7,819 nucleotides of DNA, taken from DASSFZ01 sp036514635 (GTDB taxonomy: Bacteria; Chloroflexota; Anaerolineae; Fen-1058). The stretch is from contig DATBWU010000083.1 in assembly GCA_036514635.1 (NCBI GenBank), positions 1 to 7,819 of the forward strand. Reading direction: 5' to 3'. This document shows, in pieces, positions 1-5,301 of the stretch; the first letter of the stretch is position 1; every line of letters starts with the position of its first letter. The translations under genes and the position numbers were made by a program. The notes under the pieces are model-generated. The model was given only the letters and a program-made list of their open reading frames with translations. It did no database searches and was not told where the DNA came from.

Positions 1-87
1 TCCACATTCTGCATTCTTCATTCCACATTCTGCATTCTTCATTCCACATTCTGCATTCTTCATTTCACATTCTGCATTCTTCATTCA
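1..87. repeat. 21-bp tandem repeat, four copies, at the hisG 3' end
   Basis: A 21-bp unit beginning TCCACATTCTGCATTC is repeated at 1, 22, 43 and 64, with one C-to-T change at 65 in the fourth copy and a few bases of a fifth. Read on the minus strand the unit is ATGAAGAATGCAGAATG followed by TGGA, so it is purine-rich in the direction of hisG transcription. The fourth copy contains two of the three bases of the hisG stop codon. The array may extend beyond the left edge. No spacer-like variation is seen. Confidence 0.95.
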
Positions 88-1085
88 TTCACCGCCTTCA
101 GCATCGCCTTGTACGCCGCCGGCTCTTCTTCAAAGATATACGTCACCGGCGTGACGACGACGCCGCTCCCGCCGATAGCGCGCAACTCGGCGACCGCCTG
201 CGCCAGTTGATCGCGCCGGACGATGATGTGGACGTCGTACCAATCGCCGCCTTCGCGCGTGACGACCGGCGCGATCGTCGGCCCCTGCAAGCCGCCGATT
301 GTCTTCTGCGTGAACATCCGCTGCGCGATGGCTCGCGGCGACTCGCCGCGTATGTTGGCGAAGATCGACACGGTGACTGCCGCGCGCAAGTGCGCTTCGA
401 TGAATTCCAACAGCAGGCGAGCCATCGCCAGCACCTCGGGCCGCGTCTTAAGCACGCGCCGATTGGCGATCAGGCAAGCTTGCGAGTCGAGTATCCGGCC
501 ATCGTCCAGCGTGCGCAGGCGATTATCGCGCAGCGTCGTGCCCGTCGAGACAAGATCGATGATGAGGTCGGCGTAGCCAATCGCAGGCGCGACTTCCAGC
601 GTGCCTTCGGCGTCGATGAGCTGGCTGTCGCTCAAGCCATGCCGGTCGAGGAACGCACGGCTGAGGTTGTGGAACTTCGTCGCGATGCGCAGCGGCCGGC
701 CCACTTCCGCGCGCCGCGCCGCCAGATCGCGCATCGTGTGGATGTCTTCCCACGCCTCGGGCACAATCACGTTCAGCGAGCAAAAGCCGAAGCCTAATTC
801 GCGATGCAGTGGCAAGAGGTCGCCGTTGTCGCCCCTGCGCTCGCAAACGGTATCCCAGCCGGTGATGCCGAAGTCGACGCTGCCATCGCGCACGCTCACG
901 GCGATGTCGCCCGCGCGTTGAAACAGCACGGACAGGCCGGGCAGCGCCGGGATCGTCGCCTCGAACTGGCGTGGGTTTGGCTTGTAGACGCGCAAGCCGG
1001 CGTCGGCCAGGAAGTTGACCGAGTCGTCGGCCAGTCGGCCTTTGCTGGGCAGGGCCAATCGAATATCGATACGCTGAGTGGACAC
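81..1085 (-). CDS. hisG: ATP phosphoribosyltransferase, long form (HisG)
   Basis: Catalyses the first step of histidine synthesis, joining ATP and PRPP to give phosphoribosyl-ATP, in the cytoplasm. The 334-residue product opens with the family motif LALPSKGRL (10-18), then DFGITGWD (71-78), IATKFHNLSRAFL (134-146) and the PRPP-binding stretch DLVSTGTTLRDN (177-188). The C-terminal part (about 268-320, PTIAPVV, WYDVHIIV, GSGVVVTPVTYIFEEEP) matches the histidine-binding regulatory domain of the long, homohexameric HisG form that needs no HisZ. It is somewhat longer than the E. coli enzyme (299 aa). The start is GTG at 1083-1085, chosen because GGAGGGAG lies about 6 nt upstream. About 250 nt of leader separate it from a His-rich leader peptide, so expression is probably attenuated in addition to feedback inhibition. 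The stop codon lies in a tandem repeat; downstream operon genes are outside the window. Confidence 0.97.
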   Translation of the reverse strand: MSTQRIDIRLALPSKGRLADDSVNFLADAGLRVYKPNPRQFEATIPALPGLSVLFQRAGDIAVSVRDGSVDFGITGWDTVCERRGDNGDLLPLHRELGFGFCSLNVIVPEAWEDIHTMRDLAARRAEVGRPLRIATKFHNLSRAFLDRHGLSDSQLIDAEGTLEVAPAIGYADLIIDLVSTGTTLRDNRLRTLDDGRILDSQACLIANRRVLKTRPEVLAMARLLLEFIEAHLRAAVTVSIFANIRGESPRAIAQRMFTQKTIGGLQGPTIAPVVTREGGDWYDVHIIVRRDQLAQAVAELRAIGGSGVVVTPVTYIFEEEPAAYKAMLKAVNE

Positions 1086-1114
1086 AGACTCCCTCCAGTT
1101 CTCAGTCGCTCAAT

Positions 1115-1191
1115 TCACCACCAAGGCACAAAGGCACCAAGAATCTCCAAGTTTTCTTCGTGTTCCTTCGTGTCTTGGTGACTTGGTGGTT
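1115..1191. repeat. imperfect dyad repeat, CACCAAGG family
   Basis: The left arm (about 1115-1143) is built of CACCAAGG/CACAAAGG words. The right arm (about 1155-1191, TTCGTGTTCCTTCGTGTCTT then GGTGACTTGGTGGTTA) is its imperfect reverse complement, so the transcript could fold into a long interrupted hairpin. It lies inside the untranslated leader between the his attenuator and hisG, so it would be transcribed with the operon. No protein or U-tract is associated with it. Confidence 0.85.
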
Positions 1192-1210
1192 AGTTTTCAG
1201 ATAGTCTCTT

Positions 1211-1280
1211 ACCGCAGAGCGCACGGAGATCGCAGGCAGAAGCGTTGACGACCTCGGCGTTCTCCGCGTTCTCGGCGGTT
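1211..1280. repeat. imperfect dyad repeat, ACCGCAGAG family
   Basis: The left arm ACCGCAGAGCGCACGGAG (1211-1228) faces an imperfect reverse complement, CTCCGCGTTCTCGGCGGTT (1262-1280). In the hisG direction it starts directly after the U-tract of the attenuator terminator, so any transcript that escapes termination runs straight into it. The same word family reappears at 4714-4788. Confidence 0.85.
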
Positions 1281-1316
1281 AAACTAAAAAGCCTTCCCCG
1301 GTCAGAGGAAGGCTTT
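1281..1316 (-). terminator. intrinsic terminator of the his attenuator
   Basis: On the minus strand AAAGCCTTCC (1316 to 1307) and GGAAGGCTTT (1297 to 1288) form a perfect 10-bp stem around a 9-nt loop. A TTTTTAGTTT tract follows immediately. The plus strand has no U-tract after the stem, so the terminator acts leftward, toward hisG. It lies 20 nt after the leader peptide stop codon and about 200 nt before hisG, which is the arrangement of an attenuator rather than an end-of-operon terminator. Confidence 0.88.
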
Positions 1317-1379
1317 ACGAGATGCGCGAAGTCGTTTACGCAGCCGCGTAAGACAGTCCTGACCGGGCCGAAGGCCGGT
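1297..1379 (-). promoter_or_regulatory. his attenuator: competing leader and antiterminator hairpins
   Basis: Two RNA pairings in the minus-strand transcript exclude each other. Hairpin 1:2 pairs ACCGGCC (1379 to 1373) with GGCCCGGT (1369 to 1362), seven base pairs with one bulged C and a UUC loop; strand 1 begins within the last His codon. Antiterminator 2:3 pairs CCCGGTCAG (1367 to 1359) with CTGACCGGG (1305 to 1297), nine perfect pairs, using the terminator loop and the first base of its 3' arm. A ribosome stalled on the His codons would mask strand 1 and free strand 2 to block the terminator. With ample His-tRNA, 1:2 and the terminator form. The pairings are read directly from sequence; the mechanism is inferred from known his/trp attenuators. 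Confidence 0.82.
1336..1351 (-). promoter_or_regulatory. small hairpin over the leader peptide stop codon
   Basis: On the minus strand TTACGC and GCGTAA form a perfect 6-bp stem with a GGCT loop, and the last three bases are the leader peptide TAA stop. It lies between strands 2 and 3 of the attenuator and could shorten the distance between them or act as a transcriptional pause. The role is inference; the stem is short. Confidence 0.45.
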
Positions 1380-1425
1380 GGTGCGCATGGTGATGATGGC
1401 GGTAGGATTGGCGGCTGCCGTTCAT
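1336..1425 (-). CDS. histidine operon leader peptide
   Basis: A 29-codon ORF (ATG at 1425-1423, TAA at 1338-1336) encodes a peptide whose centre reads YRHHHHAHHRP, with His at residues 10-13, 15 and 16. Its role would be to let ribosome stalling on His codons report the supply of charged His-tRNA to the downstream terminator. Support comes from the His run, the position 250 nt upstream of hisG on the same strand, the terminator 20 nt after the stop codon, and the alternative RNA pairings that overlap the peptide's second half. A good promoter ends so close upstream that the mRNA would begin about 3 nt before the ATG, with no Shine-Dalgarno sequence, so translation is probably leaderless. It is the functional analogue of enterobacterial hisL, but shows no clear sequence similarity beyond the His run. 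Confidence 0.88.
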   Translation of the reverse strand: MNGSRQSYRHHHHAHHRPSARSGLSYAAA

Positions 1426-1427
1426 GA

Positions 1428-1463
1428 TGGCGCGATTCTACCACAGTTGATCGGCGGCGGCAA
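1428..1463 (-). promoter_or_regulatory. his operon sigma70-type promoter
   Basis: On the minus strand TTGCCG (1463 to 1458) and TAGAAT (1440 to 1435) are separated by exactly 17 bp, matching 4/6 and 5/6 of the -35 and -10 consensus. The expected transcription start is the A at about 1428, three bases before the leader peptide ATG. The position relative to the leader peptide is what makes this call convincing. Confidence 0.72.
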
Positions 1464-1476
1464 GTGCGTAACTCCT

Positions 1477-1505
1477 ATCTCCGTGTCTCTGTGCCTCCGT
1501 GGTGA
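1477..1505. repeat. half-dyad repeat between divergent promoters
   Basis: The stretch ATCTCCGTGTCTCTGTGCCT then CCGTGGTGAG resembles the right arm of the dyad repeats elsewhere in the window, but no left arm is present nearby. It lies between the his and corA promoters. Confidence 0.6.
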
Positions 1506-1521
1506 GACGTGAATAATCACC

Positions 1522-1550
1522 TTGCAGTTCGGCGCGGAGTTTGATACGAT
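1522..1550 (+). promoter_or_regulatory. candidate corA promoter
   Basis: TTGCAG (1522-1527) and TACGAT (1545-1550) are spaced by 17 bp, placing the start near 1557, about 24 nt before the corA ATG. The matches to consensus are only 3/6 and 4/6, so the call rests on spacing and position. It diverges from the his promoter. Confidence 0.45.
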
Positions 1551-1580
1551 CACGCCATTCTTCCCACTTCCAGAGGTGAC

Positions 1581-2570
1581 ATGATCCGCGCACTGTATCG
1601 CACATCGGCAGGTGACATCCGCACCGACGTAAAGCCGGAAGACCTCGGCGCGGCGCTGCAAGACAAAGACGGCCTGTTGTGGGTCGATTTCGAGAGCACG
1701 CCGACCGAAGTCGATGAGCCGATTCTGACCAACACGTTCCACTTTCATCCCCTGGCGGTGGACGACGCGCTGCACGAATCGCACGTGCCGAAGGTGGACG
1801 ACTGGGACGACTACCTGTATATCGTGCTGCACGCCGCGGCCTTCGACAAGGAAGCGGGCGATCACATCGACACCTACGAGCTCGACATCTTCCTGGGCCA
1901 AAACTACCTGGTCACGCATCACGAGTATCCCATCCCCGCCGTCGAAAAAGTGTGGGCCGCCTGCGAGCGCGAATCGCGCCACTGGCGCGAAGGCCCGGAT
2001 CATCTATTGTACCGGGTCGCCGACGAAGTGGTGGCGAGTTACATGCCCGTCGTCGAGGACATGGATGATGCCATCGACACCATCGACAGTCAGATCTTCG
2101 ACAGGCCTTCGCCCGGCACATTGCAGCGCATCTTCGCGCTCAAGCACGCGACGGTGCACCTGCGCCGCACGATCGCCCCGCAGCGCGAAGTGCTCAACAA
2201 GCTGGCGCGTGACGAGTACGATCTGATCGACCGCAAGGATCGCGTCTACTTCCGCGACGTGTACGATCACCTGGTGCGCCTGCACGACATCACCGAAGGC
2301 ATGCGCGACCTGGCCGGCGGCGCGCTGGACACCTACCTGTCGGTTGTCAACAACCGCATGAACGACATCATGAAAACGCTGACCGTGGTCACCACGCTGT
2401 TCATGCCACTGACGTTCATCACCGGCTTTTTTGGCATGAACTTCTTTCAGTCCACCGAGCCGACGCTCGACCCGTGGACGAGCCTGGTCATGTTGATCAT
2501 CACGCTGGCGATCATGGTCGTCCTGCCCATCAGCATGCTCATCTTCATCCGGCGGCGCGGGTGGCTGTGA
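1581..2570 (+). CDS. corA: CorA-family Mg2+/Co2+ transport protein
   Basis: A pentameric inner-membrane channel that admits Mg2+ (and Co2+) down the membrane potential. The 329-residue protein has the family layout: a soluble N-terminal alpha/beta domain (about 1-150, with DIFLGQNYLVTHH at 102-114), a long helical stalk (about 150-267), and two C-terminal membrane helices (about 268-286 and 301-323). The signature GMN selectivity motif is at 285-287, at the end of the first helix (TGFFGMNFF). The tail RRRGWL is basic, as expected on the cytoplasmic side. The length is typical of the family. ATG at 1581 is preceded by AGAGGTG (1572-1578). The gene stands alone, divergent from the his operon. 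Mg2+ and Co2+ are the usual substrates; selectivity cannot be read from sequence, and some relatives carry Zn2+. Confidence 0.95.
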   Translation: MIRALYRTSAGDIRTDVKPEDLGAALQDKDGLLWVDFESTPTEVDEPILTNTFHFHPLAVDDALHESHVPKVDDWDDYLYIVLHAAAFDKEAGDHIDTYELDIFLGQNYLVTHHEYPIPAVEKVWAACERESRHWREGPDHLLYRVADEVVASYMPVVEDMDDAIDTIDSQIFDRPSPGTLQRIFALKHATVHLRRTIAPQREVLNKLARDEYDLIDRKDRVYFRDVYDHLVRLHDITEGMRDLAGGALDTYLSVVNNRMNDIMKTLTVVTTLFMPLTFITGFFGMNFFQSTEPTLDPWTSLVMLIITLAIMVVLPISMLIFIRRRGWL

Positions 2571-2572
2571 GC

Positions 2573-2625
2573 ACGACGAAAGACGAATGACCACAAACGC
2601 GGCCGTTCGTCTTTCGTCCTTCGTC
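2573..2625. repeat. dyad repeat, GACGAAAG family, after corA
   Basis: GACGAAAGACGAA (2575-2587) is matched by its perfect 13-base reverse complement at 2606-2618, with an 18-nt loop. A further CTTCGTC follows the right arm. It begins 4 nt after the corA stop. The transcript would form a stable hairpin, but no U-run follows on either strand, so it is not called a standard terminator. Confidence 0.85.
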
Positions 2626-2651
2626 TCATCTCATCGAAAGGTGAAAACTCT

Positions 2652-3515
2652 ATGAACACCACCAACGGCTTCCTCTTCGGCACGGTCGGTTCGCCGATCA
2701 GCACACCGCCTCGACCCGGCGGCTCACCCGGCGGCATTCGGCGCATCGCCGAACTCGGCCTCGGCGCGCTCGAGCTGGCCTGGGTGCAATCGGTGCGCGT
2801 CAGCGACGAAACGTGCGCGGCGATCAAAAAGACCGCCCAGGACAGCGGCATCGCGTTGAGCGTCCACGCGCCGTACTTCATCAACCTCAACGCGCAGACC
2901 AAAGACTTGCTCAAGGCCGGGCTGGCGCGACTGCTCGCCGCCGCGCGTGCAGGCTACAAGGCCGGCGCGACCGACATCATTTTCCATCCCGGCTCGTACA
3001 TGAAGCAAGACCCGGACAAAGTGTACCCCATCGCCCGCAAGCGATTGGCCGAAGTCGCCGATCAACTCCGCGCCGAGAAGGTGAGCGTGACGCTGCGGCC
3101 GGAGACGATGGGCAAAGGCGCGCTGCTCGGCACGCTGGAAGAGACGGTGCAACTGGCGCGCGACATCGACGGCGTGCTGCCGTGCATCGACTTCGCGCAC
3201 CTGCACGCGCGCCCCGGCGACGGATCGTTCAACTCGTACGACGAGTTCAGCGCCGCGCTGAAGATCGTCGCCGCCGGGTTGGGCCAGCGGGGCCTATCAT
3301 CGCTGCACATCCACCTGTCGGGCATCGACTACGGGCCGGGCGGCGAGAAGAAGCACCTCTCGCTGAAAGAAGCCGATTTGAAATATCGCGAACTCTTCCG
3401 CGCGCTGATCGACATCGGCGCGAGTGGGCGCATCTTGTGCGAAAGCCCGGTCATGGAAGACGACGCGCTGCTGATGCAGAAGACGTATCGCCGCTTGGCG
3501 GCAAAGAAAGGATGA
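2652..3515 (+). CDS. endonuclease IV (Nfo)-like TIM-barrel protein
   Basis: Related to the metal-dependent AP endonucleases that cut DNA 5' of abasic sites. The 287-residue length is close to E. coli Nfo (285). Motifs fit its zinc-site order: H72 in VHAPYFINL, H112 in FHPGS, E151 in RPETMGKG, D180 and H183 in CIDFAHLHARP, H221 in HIHLSG, H235 in GEKKHLSL and E264 in ILCESP. The Asp that precedes the H235 equivalent by two residues in E. coli Nfo appears to be Lys (K233), as I recall for divergent archaeal-type relatives, so one metal site may differ. ATG at 2652 follows AAAGGTGA (2637-2644). It ends in GGA TGA within GGATGA repeats. A uracil-DNA glycosylase homologue lies two genes downstream. 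Endonuclease activity is likely but not certain; other TIM-barrel hydrolases or isomerases share the fold. Confidence 0.85.
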   Translation: MNTTNGFLFGTVGSPISTPPRPGGSPGGIRRIAELGLGALELAWVQSVRVSDETCAAIKKTAQDSGIALSVHAPYFINLNAQTKDLLKAGLARLLAAARAGYKAGATDIIFHPGSYMKQDPDKVYPIARKRLAEVADQLRAEKVSVTLRPETMGKGALLGTLEETVQLARDIDGVLPCIDFAHLHARPGDGSFNSYDEFSAALKIVAAGLGQRGLSSLHIHLSGIDYGPGGEKKHLSLKEADLKYRELFRALIDIGASGRILCESPVMEDDALLMQKTYRRLAAKKG

Positions 3516-3558
3516 GGGCGAGAAGGTGAGGGGTGAAGGCGGAGGGATGAGGGATGAA
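3510..3558. repeat. GGATGA-type purine repeat at a stop codon
   Basis: Degenerate direct repeats of GGATGAGGG/GGTGAGGGGTGAAGGC words begin at the GGA TGA end of the preceding gene and run for about 50 bp, entirely purine plus T with few C. There is no matching inverted arm. Confidence 0.75.
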
Positions 3559-3605
3559 ATATCTCTTGCACTAATCCACACTTTTTCCGCGAGGGGAGGC
3601 TTGTC

Positions 3606-3986
3606 ATGGCTAATGCGGCACGGCAGGATTTGAGTGTGAGGACTAAGGCTTACGCGCTGAGGATTGTTCGATTGTACGTGGCATTGCCAAAGACGACTGT
3701 CGCGCAAGTCATCGGCAAGCAACTCCTGCGTTCAGGCACGTCTATTGGAGCGCATTATCGCGAGGCGCGACGGGCAAAGTCGGATGCGGACTTCATCAGC
3801 AAGATCGAGGGTGGCCTGCAGGAATTGGACGAGACTGCATACTGGATGGAACTGCTGATCGAAGCGGAGATCACGAAGAACGAACGATTGGCGAGTTTGC
3901 TCAAAGAAACCGAAGAATTGATCGCTATGTTTGTGACGATAGTCAAGAAAGTGAAAGGCAAAAGAAGGATGAAGGCGGAGGGATGA
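3606..3986 (+). CDS. four-helix-bundle protein, 23S rRNA intervening-sequence family
   Basis: A 126-residue, charged, all-helical protein. The core KQLLRSGTSIGAHYREARRAK followed by SDADFISKIEGGLQELDETAYWMELL (about 38-84) is the hallmark of the family first found in intervening sequences of 23S rRNA genes. The same fold is shared by the Avd accessory protein of diversity-generating retroelements. These small bundles form pentamers and bind nucleic acid; the cellular role of stand-alone copies is unknown. Here there is no rRNA gene, reverse transcriptase or variable repeat, so it is a free-standing copy. ATG at 3606 has a strong AGGGGAGG (3592-3599) 6 nt upstream. The last residues (MKAEG) are encoded by the GGATGA repeat that continues past the stop, suggesting that the repeat supplied the C-terminus. 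It lies between two DNA-repair-like genes with no obvious promoter of its own. Confidence 0.93.
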   Translation: MANAARQDLSVRTKAYALRIVRLYVALPKTTVAQVIGKQLLRSGTSIGAHYREARRAKSDADFISKIEGGLQELDETAYWMELLIEAEITKNERLASLLKETEELIAMFVTIVKKVKGKRRMKAEG

Positions 3987-4034
3987 AGGATGAAGAAAGT
4001 CGACGCCGATCTTCATCCCTCATCCCTCATCCTT
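3966..4034. repeat. GGATGA-type dyad spanning a gene junction
   Basis: GGGATGAAGGATGAAG (3980-3995) and CTTCATCCCTCATCCC (4011-4026) match as an inverted repeat at 15 of 16 positions with a 15-nt loop, and extra repeat words lie on each side. The left arm contains the stop of the four-helix-bundle gene. The right arm ends just before the ribosome site of the next gene. Confidence 0.88.
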
Positions 4035-4043
4035 GAGGTCAAG

Positions 4044-4670
4044 GTGAATCGACAGAGAGAACTCGACTCTCTGCACACCGAGATTCGCTCCTGCCACAAG
4101 TGCCTCGACGCCGGGTATCCCATCGTGCCGGGCGGCGTGTTTTCGGGCAAGGTCGGCGCGCGGATCATGATCGTCGGCCAGGCCCCCGGCGTGACCGAGA
4201 TTCAGGTGCTGCGACCGTTCAACGCCTCCGCCGGCCGGCGACTCTTTCAGTGGCTGCGCGAGGCGGGCTTCGACGAGGCTGACTTCCGCGCGCAGCAGTA
4301 CATCAGCAGCGCCACCAAGTGCTACCCGGGCAAGATGCCCAACGGGCGCGGCGATCGTCGCCCCAGCCGCGAAGAGCAGGCGTTGTGCCGCGCGTATCTC
4401 GATCGGTCGCTGGCGATCATCCAGCCGGACGTCATCGTCCTCGTCGGCGGGCTGGCGATCGAGACGTTATTGGGCAAATTCAAACTTGAGCATATAATTG
4501 GCAGCGTGTTCGAGCGACCCGCGCCGTGGGACGACACGCAGACTGTCCGATACGTTCCCCTGCCCCATCCCAGCGGTGCGAGTGCCTGGACCAACTCCCC
4601 GGAGAATCAGAGACTCATCAAGAAAGCGATTCGTGCACTGGCACGCCTGAAACGTGAGTTGAATCTTTGA
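4044..4670 (+). CDS. uracil-DNA glycosylase superfamily protein, Fe-S type
   Basis: Predicted to remove uracil, or a related damaged base, from DNA and leave an abasic site. The 208-residue product has the motif A loop GQAPGVTE (45-52), RPFNASAGRRLF (57-68), and four Cys placed as for the 4Fe-4S cluster of family 4/5 enzymes: C17 and C20 (CHKC), C93 (ATKCYPGK) and C115 (EQALC). Motif B is LPHPSGASAWTN (173-184), where HPS is usual but the following residues differ from the HPSP/HPSAAL of well-known families, so it may belong to a less studied branch. I prefer GTG at 4044, with GAGG (4035-4038) 5 nt upstream, over ATG at 3990. The 18 extra codons from 3990 consist largely of the dyad repeat (LHPSSLIL) and look like read-through of non-coding sequence. 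Neighbouring endonuclease IV-like protein could process its product. Confidence 0.86.
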   Translation: MNRQRELDSLHTEIRSCHKCLDAGYPIVPGGVFSGKVGARIMIVGQAPGVTEIQVLRPFNASAGRRLFQWLREAGFDEADFRAQQYISSATKCYPGKMPNGRGDRRPSREEQALCRAYLDRSLAIIQPDVIVLVGGLAIETLLGKFKLEHIIGSVFERPAPWDDTQTVRYVPLPHPSGASAWTNSPENQRLIKKAIRALARLKRELNL

Positions 4671-4713
4671 TACCATCCACGAATAACTAGGGAGTGTTTG
4701 AAAAGGGTCGCGA

Positions 4714-4788
4714 TTCACCGCCGAGGCACAGAGAACGCCGAGTTTTTCTAAAGACTTCTCTGCGCTCTCAGCGTCTCTGCGGTGCGAA
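4714..4788. repeat. imperfect dyad repeat, ACCGCAGAG family
   Basis: The left arm (4714-4742, TTCACCGCCGAGGCACAGAG then AACGCCGAG) faces an imperfect reverse complement (4757-4788, TCTCTGCGCTCTCAGCGTCT then CTGCGGTGCGAA). It occupies most of the 150-bp gap between two genes. It is the same word family as the dyad at 1211-1280, 3.5 kb away. Confidence 0.85.
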
Positions 4789-4824
4789 TTCGATTTGCCC
4801 TTCATGGATTGAACAAGGAGCAGG

Positions 4825-5301
4825 ATGAACCGGCAGACAATGCTCGATTTGCTTCGGCGCAGTGGAGATGATCTGAAGCGATACGTGAGCGAGATTCCGC
4901 CCGACCGCCTGCACTGGCACGTTGATAACGAGTGGTCGGCGCACGAGACGCTGGCGCACGTCTGCGAGATCGAGCGGCACGTGTTCATCGTCCGCATGCA
5001 GCGCGTCGCCGCCGAGCATCAGCCCCTGCTCAAGTACTTCGACGAAGCCGCCTGGCATGGCGAGCACTACGACCCGACCCAGCCCGTCGCCGACCTGCTG
5101 GCCGACTTCACCGGCGTGCGCGGGCGCGAGATCGCACTGCTCGAAGCGCAGCCCGACTGGAGCCGCTGGGGCTTGCACGAGAAGGCTCAGAAGCGCTATA
5201 GCCTGGAGTTCATCGCGCTGTACGCGCTGCACCACACCTGGGAGCACCTGAACCAGATTGCCAACACGCAGCTTGAGTACGAGTTGGCACAGCAAGGATG
5301 A
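4825..5301 (+). CDS. DinB-superfamily metal-binding protein
   Basis: A 158-residue four-helix-bundle protein. W37 in NEWSAHETLAHVCEIE (35-50) and the helix ALHHTWEHLNQI (134-145) are typical of the DinB/YfiT-like superfamily. The likely metal triad is H45, H137 and H141. Members bind Zn2+, Ni2+ or Fe2+; many are thiol-S-transferases (bacillithiol, mycothiol) or of unknown function, and the substrate cannot be assigned here. ATG at 4825 is preceded by AAGGAG (4815-4820) with a 4-nt gap. A dyad repeat fills the upstream gap. The gene ends with GGA TGA inside a GGATGA repeat, 44 nt before the start chosen for the ATPase gene. No promoter is evident, so it may be cotranscribed with its neighbours. 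Confidence 0.86.
   Translation: MNRQTMLDLLRRSGDDLKRYVSEIPPDRLHWHVDNEWSAHETLAHVCEIERHVFIVRMQRVAAEHQPLLKYFDEAAWHGEHYDPTQPVADLLADFTGVRGREIALLEAQPDWSRWGLHEKAQKRYSLEFIALYALHHTWEHLNQIANTQLEYELAQQG

Noticed and set aside
1..87. CRISPR-like array
   Set aside because: The units are contiguous 21-mers with no unique spacers and no cas genes nearby.
1086..1425. T-box or riboswitch controlling hisG
   Set aside because: The peptide with His codons plus competing hairpins explains the leader, and I saw no T-box-like conserved stretch.
1190..1444. 84-codon minus-strand frame over the his leader
   Set aside because: It reads through the dyad repeat and terminator in a different frame. The His-rich 29-codon frame is the one that fits the attenuator.
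2604..2640. Intrinsic terminator after corA
   Set aside because: The 13-bp hairpin is stable, but no U-run follows on either strand, and it belongs to the dyad repeat class.
3606..3986. Diversity-generating retroelement accessory gene (avd)
   Set aside because: There is no reverse transcriptase, template repeat or variable repeat in the window, and the sequence fits the broader family equally well.
4688..4712. Possible insertion-sequence end (GGGAGTGTTTGAAAAGGG)
   Set aside because: No transposase, matching inverted end or target duplication was found.
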